A stretch of 64,000 nucleotides of DNA from Lineolata rhizophorae (Eukaryota > Ascomycota > Dothideomycetes > Lineolatales > Lineolataceae). The stretch is from assembly GCA_010093515.1 (NCBI GenBank), contig MU001699.1:245000-308999 (forward strand), in the 5' to 3' direction. Below are positions 22,665-34,019 of this stretch, one piece after another. The translations under genes were made by a program, and so were the position numbers. How positions within the stretch are numbered: the first letter of the stretch is position 1; each line of letters begins with the position of its first letter. The notes under the pieces are model-generated. The model did no database searches and was not told the origin of the DNA. It saw only the letters and a list, made by a program, of their open reading frames with translations.

Positions 22665-24583
22665 GACGGCGGCAGACGTCGATGCCGATGGTTGGCGGTT
22701 GACGGAGATGGCAATGTGAATATTGATGTCGGATAGAGATTATTGCAAGTTTGTCACCGTTGAGAAGATGGCGGAAACGAGAGTGAGTCGTGAAATTTGT
22801 TGATGATGTGGGCGGTTAGTTAGAGATGTAAGAAAGAGAGAGAGATGCCTGGATGGCAGCGAGCGCGGAATGATGTTATAGAAACGAGTGAATTGAGCTA
22901 CTGCACCCGACAAACGATAGACAGGCGCAATGCAGGCAAGCAAAGCAAGTATCTTGGAGGCTTAGTAGCAAACAAGCAAGCGGGAGGCATGCCTCCTGTG
23001 TAACGGGGGCGGGAGCAACGCAGACTTTATGTACAAAGACATCATCATTCCAGAACGGCCAGCCAACGCCTTGCGCATTTCGGGGCCTACAGGCCTCGCC
23101 ATTCGAGGGAAGGAGAACCCAACAAGCCCAGTCGGGGGGCTGAGCTCGGAAAGAAAAGAAAGAACAAACCAAAATCCCGGTTTGTTTGACATGACGGAAG
23201 GAAGAGATGAGGGATGCCCTGGGCTCCTGGCAGGAGACAGGACCCACAGGATTTCCCTTGGACAAAACAGCAGTTAGGAAAAGCTGCATCATTTTGGCCA
23301 TGGCGACCAATGGAGGACGGGATCCGCAGTCAGCAAAGAGGCGTCCAACGTTTGTGTCCGAGTTCCCGCCGTTCCCCCGCGCGCGTCCGGGCAAGAGTCG
23401 CGACTGCAACTCGGAAAAGGAAGTGGATACTCCAGTTCCGTCAAATTTGCAAACAGCAGCGCGGGAACGAGGAGAAAGTTAGTCGGGCCTGGTCCAGCCA
23501 CTGGCACACGACTCGAAGGTGGGGCGGAGCTGTGGTGACTTGCTAAGATTGGACGGAGGGGAGGGGCGGAGAGGGAGAAAAAGATAGTTGGGCGATCCAT
23601 GGGGCATGAGGTGATGCAAGTGGCAGTGCGTGGCACAGTGCAATAGCACGTATGGCGTGGTGTACGAGTGTCCTACACGAAACGACGGCTTGAATGCTGT
23701 GCTGGCGGCCCCCACGTGATGGCCTCGCCCGAGGCCGCCCGTGATTCGGCCCCCGCTTCTTCACTTCGTCCCTCTCCAAGACAAAAAGTATCCCGTTCCC
23801 ACCTCGGCCTTCTGGGTGATGTCAGACCGTGACAATCACGCTGCACATACAGACTCGAAAGAGAGTTTTCGGAGATTTTTGTGCCATCTCGCAGGCTCAC
23901 TCACCTGTTCCTCGTTTGCACTCTTTTCCCGCGAACTCCGAAGTTCGTCGGCGTTGCACCCTCTCGGGTCGCTAATTTTGGCCCCCGAGCCTATAAGAAT
24001 CCCCCTACACCCAGGCTCACCGCGCATAAATCTCAGTGCAGCACAGCCAACGAGCGGCGCAGAAACGGGCGTGTTAGTCTCGCGACCAAGGATGGGCTGT
24101 AGCGGGCCTGGGAGGGATCCTAGCGACCGTTGGTTGCCGCACCGCCAAATGGAACCTCCAGAACGCCCCATCGCGACCCGCAACTGAAACAAGCCACGAT
24201 GGCTGTGTTGTCCCGCTACCGCGCGCCCGGTCGTTGCGCCCGCCTGCCGCAGAACAGGTACCCGGGACTCGATCGAGAGAGGGGCGCATCCAGGCATCAT
24301 CGGAACGGGCTGCTTGGCATCCAGTTGCTGTTCCACTCGAGGCGCTCGGCCTGCAGACGCGGCCGCGCTGAGCGCGTTCGAGGAATGCCCGGCAGCGCGC
24401 CTGCCAGACGACGTCAGCTGCTGCCGCCCTGCGCCGTCAGCGGTCCTTGCTCATATCTCGTCGGTGACCCGTCAATTTCCCTCTCGCGATGTCATCGCCA
24501 ACGACCGCATCGGCCGCGTCGATGAATGGAACCGTATCGCGCAGAGCGAACAGCGACCCTCGATACCTCGATGCCTCGCGTCC
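22665..24583. other. Intergenic region upstream of the GH43 gene
   Basis: Contains the GH43 promoter and leader (near 22665-22900, with GA-rich sequence on the plus strand) and the 3' flank of the next minus-strand gene. Frames at 22876-23409 and 23836-24336 show no domain and no intron structure. One CACGTG occurs at 23714-23719. Confidence 0.5.
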
Positions 24584-25600
24584 TCACCGTCTCCTCACAT
24601 ACGCTCTCTCCGGCGACCCCAGCCCACCCATCCGGGGCGGCGGCCCGCGCCAATACCTCCTCCCCTTGTGCCTTCCTCCTCCTCCGCCTCCCCCGCCACC
24701 ACTCCAACTACTACTGCTCCAACTATAATTCGTCCGGAACCCGCGCTCGTCGTCCTCCACCACCTCGACGACGACGACCCACCGCCACAGCACGCGCAGC
24801 ACCAGGGCCGCCGCCAGCACCAGCGGCACCAGCTGTGCCGCGGAGCCCGCGTCGTCCACGCCGGCGATGTTATTGTACCCGATGGTCAGCTCGACGGCGA
24901 CGACCAGCACGGTGGCGGTGGCGGTCTCGACGAAGGCGGTCAGCCGTCTCAGCAGGCGGCGCTGAGCGGCGTTGGCCCTGGCGCGGCGGCGGACGCGCCA
25001 GCCGGCGGGCGGCCGCCAGCCGAGGGCGGCGGCGGCGGCGCCGAGCAGCAGCGCGGCGCCGGCTAGCAGCACGAGCGCAAAGAGCACGATGTGGAAGGCG
25101 ACGAAGCCGTCGTCGCTCAGCGGGACGGCGTCGAAGAAGAAGCCGTACTGCTCGCAGGCGGGGCGGTTCGACCCTGGGGCGCGGGCGGCCCAGAACCAGA
25201 GCGAGAAGGAGGTCAGGGCGAGCAGGTGGGCGGCGTGCAGGGCGAGGAAGACGGGGCCGGGCGCGACGGCCGGGTAGCGCGAGGGGTCCAGCCGCGGGTC
25301 GCAGCAGGTGAGCAGGCGCCAGAGGGTCAGCGGGACGAGGGCGTAGTAGTGCCCGTAGGCGAGCAGGAGCACGATGTAGGTCTCGGCCGGCTGGGGCGAG
25401 GAGCCGGCCGTCTGGACGACGAGGGCGACGAAGATGCCGAAGGAGAAGGCCAGGCGCGCGAAGCGGAGGATGGGCGCCTCGGAGTGCGAGGGCCGCTGCA
25501 AGGTCGCGAGGATGGCGCCGTACCAGAGGAGGTAGAAGGAGATGCGGAGGCCGAGGCCGTACATGTCGGGGTGGCCGGGGATGGGGCAAGGCTGAGGCAT
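24584..25600 (-). CDS. Seven-helix integral membrane protein of unknown function
   Basis: A single exon encodes 338 residues. The start at 25600 (MPQPCPIPGHPDMYGLGLR) follows CCCACG; the frame is open for 55 more codons upstream, but that part is Ser/Pro-rich leader-like sequence. Seven hydrophobic segments are visible, at about residues 14-33, 44-65, 74-98, 110-136, 155-187, 213-234 and 243-263. A basic patch (GWRVRRRARANAAQRRLLRR) lies between helices 5 and 6 and a Ser/Gly-rich, Arg-rich tail ends the protein. PDMYGLG-R next to the first helix is typical of a group of fungal membrane proteins without assigned role. It resembles neither a known transporter nor a GPCR by motif. Antisense frames at 24314-25633 are shadows. 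Confidence 0.75.
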   Translation of the reverse strand: MPQPCPIPGHPDMYGLGLRISFYLLWYGAILATLQRPSHSEAPILRFARLAFSFGIFVALVVQTAGSSPQPAETYIVLLLAYGHYYALVPLTLWRLLTCCDPRLDPSRYPAVAPGPVFLALHAAHLLALTSFSLWFWAARAPGSNRPACEQYGFFFDAVPLSDDGFVAFHIVLFALVLLAGAALLLGAAAAALGWRPPAGWRVRRRARANAAQRRLLRRLTAFVETATATVLVVAVELTIGYNNIAGVDDAGSAAQLVPLVLAAALVLRVLWRWVVVVEVVEDDERGFRTNYSWSSSSWSGGGGGGGGGRHKGRRYWRGPPPRMGGLGSPERAYVRRR

Positions 25601-25827
25601 CGTGGGCGGGTTGGGCGGGTGCCGGTGGGGTGATGTAGTGGGGTGCGAGTGGGTTTGGAGAAGGCTGGATTTCGGGGTAAGTGCGCGCGAATGGCGAGGA
25701 AGTGAGCGAGCGCTCCTTAAAAAAAGGGAAAAGGGGAAAAGGGAGCGGCTAATGGATGAATTCAATCAATCGCGACGGCGACTGATTCTAGTGAGCAAGG
25801 CCAGGTGGGAACTTGGGCAGCTCGCGC

Positions 25828-25866
<39 letters not shown>

Positions 25867-27312
25867 AGCCAGCTTGGGTTGGCGGGGAAGCTCTTCTGGC
25901 GCAGCAGCTCTCAGAGCTTCACCACCCTACTTTACATACCTGCTGCATAGCGGCGTCGGCAGGCAGGCAAGCCAAGCCGACCGGGTACCAAGACGGCCAG
26001 TTAATTGCCTCACGGCTGCATCCTGGGAGCGGGAAGGACGGGGAGCTTCTGTCTTCGCGGGCGCCCAACAAGGCTCCCACCGCGGAGCGAGGGGCTGCCT
26101 GCAGCGGCCGCGATAAGGCGGCTATCGATAAAGCGGCATCAGGGTCTCCGTCCTGCATGGGGAGGGCTCGCCGAGGCGTCCGGCGCACCTGCGCGCATCC
26201 CGCGATGCGACTTTCGCTCCGCAGCTCGCACGCAGGCATTGTCTTCGCGGCCTTGGGGCTGGCTGGTTGGCCCGCGCGGGGGGGCATGGACGCGTTTGCT
26301 TTGTTCGGGCTTTTGCGCCGCGGCTCCCTCGAGCGGGGGCGCTTGCTTACGTGGCTTGCTGCCAGCTGCATATTGCAAGAGCCGACGAATGGGTGGATAG
26401 ACGCATCCCTTTGGCGCCGGAGAAGAAAGGACGGGTTAGGCGGGACCGGGTGCGTGCGTATGTACCTATGTGATGTGTAGGTAGATTGCCGATCGCGGGT
26501 GAGGACGAGAGGAGGGGCGCGGGCTCGGATCCGCCCCACCAGAGCTCCGAGCACCTACACGCCTACCTACGTGGTACGCACGCTCCTGGTATCTACGCCG
26601 GGATAAAGGAGCGGTTTAGCCTACAGGTAGGGGGGTGGGTGAGAGGCGTGGCGGGCGGACGGGCTCGCAGGAGCCGGGCTGGGCTCCCGTCCGGCCGCTG
26701 AGGTCGTTCTTGTCAGTTGATTGTCGAGGGTATACCCTGTTGCTTTAAGCCTAGGCGATCGGCAGCAAGTTTCGTTCTTGAGTGTCTGCAGCTCTTTGCA
26801 GCTCAGTTCCAGGTCGGGTTAGGCTAGACCAGAAGTATACCAAGTGCTTAAGCATGTAAAAGAGCTGCGAATGAGACAACCACCGCGTCGTGTAACCTGA
26901 TTACCTTGATAGGTTAGACATTTGGCGCATTTTTGATGTTAGTTCAAATTGAGGGCTGCTCCAGAGCAGGTTAGAGAGTCGAAAGATATACTTAGTACGC
27001 TCGTACGAACGGCCCCGCACATTGCACACATCTATAATGGAATGCCATTGACTTCGGAGACATCTCCATGCTTTGCTACTATTTGTTTGCCCTTTTCCCT
27101 TTTAGTCCGGCATACTAAGCACTTCTACCAACCAATCGCCTCAAAAGGAAAAATTATCTGGCACAGCAGCCGGTTTACCTTGCCAACCGGATCCCAGGAT
27201 TTTCGTGCTACACGCTACGTACCTAGCTACACCGCGCAAGCCCAAACCTCGACCAAGAGCTCCCCAATTAGCCCCTCAACTTCCTCTCCTTCCAACCCCT
27301 CCCGCTCAAACC
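25601..27312. other. Intergenic region with CAG repeat and TAC-type motifs
   Basis: Holds the promoter of the membrane-protein gene and the 3' flank of the copper-protein gene. A CAG microsatellite lies at 25829-25864 and a TAC/GTA cluster near 26456-26484. Frames such as 25602-26480 are open only because of GC content and are not supported. Confidence 0.5.
25829..25864. repeat. CAG trinucleotide microsatellite, 12 units
   Basis: Twelve uninterrupted CAG units about 230 bases upstream of the membrane-protein start codon. It is probably noncoding here. Confidence 0.9.
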
Positions 27313-27428
27313 CTACAACACAGCCAACCCCCCAACCACCCCCACCGCGCCCACCGCCCACCCCACCCACGTCGCCGCCGGCGCGCCGCCCGTGCTCGTA
27401 CTGCTGGCCGCCGCCTCCCCGCCTTCCT

Positions 27429-27461
<33 letters not shown>

Positions 27462-28263
27462 GGTCGTGCGCGCTCATGTTGGCCATGGTGCCCGGCTCGA
27501 CCGCCTCCACGCTGACGCCCGTCGCGTTCTCGCAGTGCGAGTCGTACTCGGAGGAGGAGAGCGGGGTGTCGGTGAAGGTTACGTCGACGCACTGGGCCGG
27601 GGGGGGTTAGCTACGGGGGCGGCAGCAAGAGAGAAGGGAAAGAGGTGTTTTGGGACCGGGGCCGGAGCCGGGCCGGAGCCTTGGCCGCTTCGCCGGCGCT
27701 GGGCTCGCAGGCTGACGGCGGGGAAAACTTGCTCGTCTTACACTCAACTCGGCGCCGGCACTATGAGCTCTTCCCAAGGAGAAAAAAAGAGACCGAAAAA
27801 ATATAAAAGAAAGGGAGAAAAATAAAAACGATGCGGCACCACTCACAGCATACAACCCGCCCTCATGCCCGCTCGTGATGACCTGAAAGGTCGCGTTCTC
27901 GCCGGCCCTGACGGCGACGTCCGCGGGGGCGCGCACGTCGCCGAAGCAGAACTCGGCCGGGCCGTACTCCTGGACGGTGGGCACGACGTCGAAGACGAAG
28001 TCGTCGCCGGACGGGTCGTTGCCCAGGGCCATGGTGACTTGGAGCAGCGACTCGGTGTGCTCGTTGTCGATCTGGATGGGCCCGCCGGACAGCGGGAACG
28101 GGACGCGCTCGGCCATGGGCGACGGGAACCCGCCGCAGGGGTAGTCGAAGATGTCTTCTTCGGAGAAGCCGCGGGAGCCGGGGTACGTGATGTGGAAGTG
28201 GGCGGAGGCGAGGAGGGGGGCGAGGAGGAGGAGAACGGAGAGGACGGTGGTCGGGGAGGGCAT
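27313..28263 (-). CDS. Bim1/X325-type LPMO-like copper protein with GPI-like tail
   Basis: Exon 1 is 28263-27847 and exon 2 is 27591-27313; the intron (27846-27592, 255 bases) has a GTGAGT donor and CAG acceptor. The product has 231 residues. The signal peptide ends ASA-HFHITYPG, leaving histidine as the first mature residue, as in lytic polysaccharide monooxygenases and the Bim1/X325 family, where this His and a second His bind copper. A candidate second His is in DNEHTES near mature residue 48. YPCGGF, FCFGDV, LYACVDV and HCENATG supply cysteines. The acidic DHGDGDGDGD run and a C-terminal hydrophobic segment (WVGWAVGAVGVVGGLAVL) behind small residues fit a GPI anchor. Known X325 proteins bind copper at the cell surface, and some serve copper uptake rather than polysaccharide oxidation; that role is inferred here. 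Confidence 0.88.
27430..27459. repeat. GTCGCC hexanucleotide repeat inside the copper-protein gene
   Basis: Five tandem GTCGCC units encode the alternating Gly-Asp run on the minus strand, in the linker before the GPI-like tail. Copy number is likely to vary between strains. Confidence 0.85.
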
Positions 28264-29454
28264 TGTGGGCGGTTGGGAGGACTGGGTACTCGATTGTAAT
28301 ACCGGTAGGACGAGTAGAGGGCAGTGAGGCAGTCTGAGTGAGTGCGGAGAGTGAGCTGTGTTGGGCTGGGGTCCAACGCTCACTTTCCACTCAACAGCTA
28401 GCTAAACCGCCGGGACAGCAAACTCCACGAGAAAACGAAAAGCCCCGGCGCCGCGGAACGCTTTATAGCTCCCCACTTTCTGGCTGCGGCTCCCCAGAGC
28501 TTACACTGCCTGGGTACCTAAGCTCCCTCCTCCCGCTTCCAACCACCCGCCCCTCGTACTTCTTTGTCCGCCCATCCGCACCCAGATCTGGCCCGGTACC
28601 TGGCCCACCGCGCGCCAAGCCTGCCGGCCCTGCGTCCGCCCGCCAATCAGCGCGCGCCCATCGCAGCCACGCTAGATGAGCGAGTTTGCGCACGTTGAAC
28701 CCCCCTCATTCCCTCATTCCCTCTCATGCTGACTCTCACTCCCTGCCTTACGAGTGCCTGCCCTTTGCAACCAGTTGCTGTGTTGCGCCCAACTGCCTCA
28801 ACACCCCTGGCCGCATATTTCAAATATGAAAAAGCTACCCCGGCGAACTTGAGGCTGGCTCTCCCCGCTGTGTCGCCAGTTGCGGACGGTGAGGAGGGGC
28901 GATTGATCTCAAGGGAGAGTTGTTCTTCCTTCTAAAGCGAGGTAGTGAGACTAGTGTTTCGTTCAATTGCTTTTAAATCTAGTTGCCTTGTCATTCGGTT
29001 AGCTTAAGCCACGCCTCATTCGTCTCAAATATGGTGTTTTGAGCTTACTACATGCGCGGGGTAGATGTACTACGCACGCGCAATTTGTCGAGCTGAGAAC
29101 GAACCCATGCAAGGTATGTCTAGTGCTTGGCGTCTCGTGGAACCATGCACGGTTATCTCCGTCCGCGGCCATGGGCTGGATAGATGGGCTTGATAGTCGC
29201 GTTTAGTAGGTTTAAACGGGCACGAGATTGAATGGAGATATTAACTCCGTAGGTCTCATTATGTATCTATCGTGACCTAGGCTCAATAGTCTCTCAGTCC
29301 CAGGACATTCTAGCTCTAGGGCCAAAGGAAAGAAGGCAATAAATAAGCTAGAACACACCGTTCCTCATTTTCAACCTAGATATTAGAAAAACTCTTTCCT
29401 ACCAACCAAACCCACCCTTCCATCCTCACCTTCAGCCCCCCCTCCCCCTCGGGC
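28264..29454. other. Intergenic region between copper-protein and NAD kinase genes
   Basis: Contains the promoter of the copper-protein gene (right after 28263) and the 3' flank of NAD kinase. Composition is mixed, somewhat AT-rich at 28930-29400. No gene, repeat or RNA was recognised. Confidence 0.5.
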
Positions 29455-31550
29455 TCACTTCTTAAACGCCTTCTGCCTCTGCCTCGAATTCCAATTCAGC
29501 GTCCGCGAAATACTATCGATCCAATCCTCGTTCTTCCGATCCATCGGCAGCACGCTCGGGAACGGAAACCTGCTGGCCGAGATGGTGACGTAGTCGCCGG
29601 GGCGCAGCTCGACGCGGTCGCGGCCGTCGAAGCTGGCCCAGCTGCCGGTGCGCGCGTCGTAGGGCACGCCGACGCGCATGACGATGGTGTCGGGCAGGAT
29701 GATGGGCCGGAAGGACAGCGTGTGCGCGCAGATGGCCGTCAGGAGGATGACGGGGTTGTCCGGGTGGCAGAGCGAGCCGCCGGCGGCGAGGTTGTACGCC
29801 GTCGAGCCCGTGGGCGTCGCGATGCAGATGCCGTCGGCCTGGACGGTGGTGAAGTGCTCGTTGTCGCCGAAGACCTCGATCGTGGACATTGCTACGGCGG
29901 CGAGCGTGCGTGTCAGTTAATGCGTGGGTCGGTGCGTGCGACACCTTGATGGGGGCAAGGGGGGGAGACAAGAGAGCGAGGAAAACCCACTCGGATTCGG
30001 CCCTCGATCCAAAACTACCTCGTTCAGTATATTGTGCGTCCCATCCGGCGCATGCGTATGATGATCATCGCTCTCCTCCCCAATCAACTCCTCGATCAAA
30101 TCCCTCTCCCTACCCCTCGCATCCCTACACCCATCCTTCCACAACTTGCCCTTGCCCTCGGCCCTCGGCTGGCTTCGCATGACCGTAGCCTCGAAGCGCA
30201 GCCGCAGCGCCACCGTTATGCCGTCGCTAAAGGCGCGCGTCAGGATGGCGCGGTGCGTCGCGAAGTCGAACTTGGTGAGGAAGCCGAGCGAGCCGAGCGC
30301 GAAGCAGAGCACGGGCGGCACGATGCGCTGGAAGAGGTACGAGACGTAGAGCACGGTGCCGTCGCCGCCGAGCGCGAGCACAATGTCGAACGTCATGGGG
30401 CGCTCGGCGCAGAGGGCGTTAGTCCAGTAGCGGAGCCGGCCGGCGGCGGAGGGATTGCGGGACAGAATCCCGGCAGCGTCGAAGCTGGGGTCGTTTTGGA
30501 GGGTTTCTTCGACATAGCTGTCGTCGCGGGGCCCAAATTGGTGGTTAGAGAGACGGGAAGTTGCGCACCAGGCAGCCAGGCAGCCACTCACACATTATAC
30601 CTCCTCCCATCGAGCCCCAACAGCCACTCCGCCACCTCCTTGGTGTTCTCCACCAAGCCCGGCTCGTGCGCCTTGCACAACACAAACACGTTCCGCACCT
30701 CGACCTTCATCCGGATGTGCGCCAGCTTCTTGCTGAGCTCGCGGATGTTCAACGCCATGTCGCTCAGCTGCTTCTTGGTCAGGAGGCGCGAGTGCGCCAG
30801 CGGGCCGGGGGCATCCGCCTCGTTGCCCGTCTCCGCCCACTCTTCCGCCTCGCTCTGCGCGTCGCCCTTGCCCGCGCCAATTCTCTTCGTCCCGCGCTCC
30901 TCCTCCGCGGCGACGCCGTTCCCGCCGCCGCCGGCCCCACCGGAGCCCCGGGCCGCAGCCGCCCACCCGTGCGGATCCTTGTCAGTCTTGCGGTGCGCGG
31001 CCAGCCCGTCGTGCGACGGGCTCCAGCTCGCGCCGTCCAGCTTGTGCTCCGAGAGGAGCTGGTGGACGAAGCATGAGGTGCGGCGCGCGGGAGAGGGGCG
31101 CTTGGTGGCGCCCGTGATGGCGGCGGCGGAGGCGAACGAGGGCGTGTCGACGAGGGAGGATTTGCGGCGGTAGGCGGGGTCCGTGTGGAATGTTACCTAG
31201 GTGGTTTGGCGGGAACGTGTAAGTTGTGTGACTGAGAGGGGTTCGGAGCCGGGGTCGTGGCCCCAAGGGCGGGAGGGGGAGGGGAGGCGAGGCGAGGAAT
31301 GGCGGAGGAGCGAACGTACTTCGAGGCGCTTGAGGTCCGGGTCGGGCGTGAGGAGGTCCTCCTCAGTCGTTTGGGTGCCGGCGTTCTGCGAATCCAACGG
31401 CGGCGAGTGAGCGGGTTATACAGGTCGCTACGGGCGAACGGGGTCGTGGTTTGGGAATCACTTTGTCGTAGCACAAAGACGATGCGCAGTGGACTTACCT
31501 ACCTCGGGCAGCTCGAGGGTAGGATGCGTGTTGGGATTGGACGGGTCCAT
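29455..31550 (-). CDS. NAD(+) kinase (ATP-NAD kinase, UTR1-like)
   Basis: Five exons: 31550-31503, 31385-31320, 31196-30592, 30517-29991 and 29891-29455. All phases agree and give 560 residues. The enzyme phosphorylates NAD+ to NADP+ using ATP and sets the cellular NADPH supply. Visible motifs are LALGGDGTVLY (about residues 288-297, nucleotide-binding GGDG), LGSLGFLTKF, LNEVVLDRGPNPTM (about 403-417, NE/D motif) and ATPTGSTAYNLAAGGS (about 441-455), in the usual order. The splice joining RGPNP to TMSTIEVFGD restores a block conserved in the family. A 240-residue N-terminal part with a Ser/Gly/Glu-rich linker and a helix (LNIRELSKKLAHIRMKVEV) resembles cytosolic UTR1/YEF1 enzymes, and no mitochondrial presequence is seen. 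Start MDPSNPNTHP is set by the short first exon; its GTAGGT donor is the least certain junction. Confidence 0.93.
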
Positions 31551-32334
31551 GGTTCTATCCTTGAACCCTGGAAGCGGGAGAGATGCCAGCAGAAGGTGAA
31601 GGGATGGCGAAAACCGGCAGAAATGGAATGAAGGTGTTGTGTGCGGAGTCCACAATAATAAGGGCAGGCCGTAGCGGGGTGGCGGTCGCGGGGCTGTCGA
31701 TCGGCATTAAGCTTAGCGTTCCTGACCATCGATGACGAGGCTTGGCCTGCAGTCATGTTTGACGCTAGCACGAATAAACAACCTTACTCGTCCAAATTGC
31801 AAAGCTTCGTGCAGGCTGCGAAAGCCTTACAAAGCCCTATACTGTTGAAAATGTTCAAAGTCGTGTTTTGGCGTCGTGAGAAATGTGACCTGGGATCGAA
31901 GCCCTAATTAGACGTAGTGAAGCCTTAGCGTCAACACCTGCACGTGAAAATGCTGATCGTTTCAGGAATTTGTTAATTCTGACAGCTGTTCGCTGTCGAT
32001 GTGACTGCAACCGTATTCGTAAAGCGCATAACAGAGAACTTTCGGTTCCCTGCTAGCTAGAAGAACCGCCATGCAAGTCCTCGCTATCATACACGCCCAT
32101 TGTTACCACGCCCCTACCCAGTTACGCCTGTCCCGAACCCTTGGAAGCTCCGCACTGCTTCAGAGCCTCCTTGCAGCCAGAAAAGTCCCATGTACGCCGC
32201 ACCGGTTCCGGTTCCGGTTCCGGTTTCCTGTAAAACGCCATACCAGGTAAGCGCAGCGATGTTCAAAAGCCCGTAAGAAGCCCCCAAGACCTCTGCGCAA
32301 AGGCGAGGGTCGCAGTGCGTTTTCCTTCCGCAAC
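31551..32334. other. Intergenic region upstream of NAD kinase
   Basis: Promoter side of NAD kinase and 3' side of SWD2, AT-richer near 31760-32060, with one CACGTG near 31942. A CCGGTT repeat (four units, 32202-32225) lies within the likely SWD2 3' UTR. No gene seen. Confidence 0.5.
32202..32225. repeat. CCGGTT hexanucleotide repeat, four units
   Basis: Four tandem units about 110 bases downstream of the SWD2 stop codon. It is a short simple repeat with no sign of function. Confidence 0.85.
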
Positions 32335-33571
32335 TCACCCAAGGAGCTCCTGATCCGGCAGCCACATCATCAAGTTCCTGTCCGCCGAGCAAAAGAAGTG
32401 GAACTTGGGGTTGTAGCCCACGACGCTGGCCCTGCCTAGGCCCGGCAGCTCGGCCATGGGCTGCAACACCTTGTTGGGCTCCTGCGCCGCGTGCACGTCC
32501 CAAACGAGCACGTTGTGTTCCTCTTCCTCGGCGGCGCGCGTACCCTCGGCGTTGGCGGGCGGGCCCGTCACGCCCGCGCCGCCGAGTAGGTACTGCCCGT
32601 CGGGCGAGAAGGCCACGTCGCCGTCGCCGTAGGGCACGTTGCCGGGGCCGATGTCGCCGGCGGCGCGGCGGCCCGTGCTCGGGGCCGCCGACCTAGACGC
32701 CGTCCTACCGGTGGCTCGGGTGGCGAAGTGCTTGAGGGCGCCGTCGAAGGCGTCGAGGAGGAAGTGGCCGGCGCCTATGGTGCCGAGGAGGAGGCTCTTG
32801 CCGTCGTTGGAGAAGGCGAGCGTCGACCAGCTGCGGTGCTGGTGGCCCGGCAGGAAGCGGTGCTCCAGCGGGCCCAGGTCGAACGTCGCGAACGGCGGCT
32901 TGTCGTAGTTGCGAATGTCGTACAGGAGCACCGACTGGGTGACGGGGCTGGCGACGGCGATGACGGTCGCCGACGGGTCGTACGTGCAGAGGTACGGCCC
33001 CTCCAGGCGGAGCTGGCCCTGGGCCGTCGCGCTGCGCAGGTCCCACAGGCGCATGGTGTTGTCGGCGGCTGCGGACAGGAACTGGTCCGACGACGGGCTC
33101 AGCGCCAGACTGGTCACGCGCGCCGTGTGGCCGCGAAAGTAGCGGATGTAGTTGTTGTCGTGGGTCGAGAGGTAGCGGATGCCGTCGTCGACCTTGGTCG
33201 ACGCGTAGATGACGGCCGACGACGCGTGCGTGAAGCGCGCCAGGTGCACGCCGTACTTGTGCGACTTAGCCTCTTTGGCGTGCTTGCCCTCGCGGCAATT
33301 GTAGATCTGGAGCGTCTCGTCATCGCGCGCCAGCAGGAGCAGCTCGCCGCTGTCGTCGAAGTCCATCGATGTCACGGCGGTTTTGGGGTCATCGGGGCGG
33401 AAGCGCTGCGCGAGACGCGAGCGAGGGTTAGCTGGTTGGACGCGAGACGATCCAAACGCGGCGGGGCTCGAGAGCGGACGCGCCGTGACTTACCCTGGTC
33501 GGACGGAAGCTCGTGATGACATCGCGGACCTTCACCGGCTTGTCGGCCGACGAGTTCGCGTTGGCCGCCAT
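32335..33571 (-). CDS. swd2: WD40 protein Swd2 (COMPASS and cleavage/polyadenylation factor subunit; WDR82 orthologue)
   Basis: Exon 1 is 33571-33494 and exon 2 is 33405-32335; the intron has a GTAAGT donor, a GCTAAC branch site and a CAG acceptor. The product has 382 residues. The N-terminus (VRDVITSFRPTRRFRPDD, across the splice) and the first repeat (DFDDSGELLLLARDDETLQIYN) are characteristic of Swd2. Further WD blades include YIRYFRGHTARVTSLALSP, NTMRLWDLRS, SVLLYDIRNY and HNVLVWDVHA. An insertion of Ser/Arg/Gly-rich sequence near residues 245-270 and an Ala/Glu-rich loop near 300 are longer than in yeast. Swd2 serves Set1/COMPASS histone H3K4 methylation and the APT part of the mRNA 3'-end machinery in the nucleus. 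It lies 448 bases head to head from OAC1. The frame ends at TGA in a GGTGAGT context; a further 3' exon is possible but not needed. Confidence 0.92.
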
Positions 33572-34019
33572 GACGCCTGGCAGCTGTGGGGGTGAGGTGA
33601 AGGTGACAAGAGAGGCGCAGGGCAGCTGCAAACAACTTGATCGAGGCCCCGCCAAAGCTCGGGGGCGCTGTGGCCCCGCGGGCCGGGGCCCTGGCCCGAT
33701 GCCGGGGCCCTCGCGCTCGGGCCGACGCACCTCCAACGCTCCGGGGCCGCGAACAATGTTCTTCGACAATTCCGGCAGCTTAGGCAGCTTACCCGCAAGG
33801 CCCGCAGTCCTCCCGGCACTCTCCCCGTTGTCGCCGCCTCTTTTGCCTCAGTTATAAGCCCTCTCCATGTCGGAATAGAAGGCTGAACGCCTTTCCTCTT
33901 TCTTTCGCGCGCCACCGCCGGATCGGCCGGCGCATCCCCATCGTCCTTCCTGCAGCCCCCTTAGATATACTCGCTATACTCGCCTGCGCTTCGCTGCCGA
34001 CGGCTAGGAGGAGGGAGAA
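33572..34019. promoter_or_regulatory. Shared divergent promoter region of SWD2 and OAC1
   Basis: 448 bases separate the two start codons. The middle (33870-33910) is CT-rich on the plus strand (TTTCCTCTTTCTTTCG), a common core-promoter feature in filamentous fungi. No TATA box is obvious. Coordinated control is possible but not shown. Confidence 0.5.

Noticed and set aside
24314-25633. Several plus-strand frames opposite the membrane-protein gene
   Set aside because: They are antisense shadows of the seven-helix gene, rich in Arg or Gly/Glu as expected from the complement of Leu/Ala/Arg codons.
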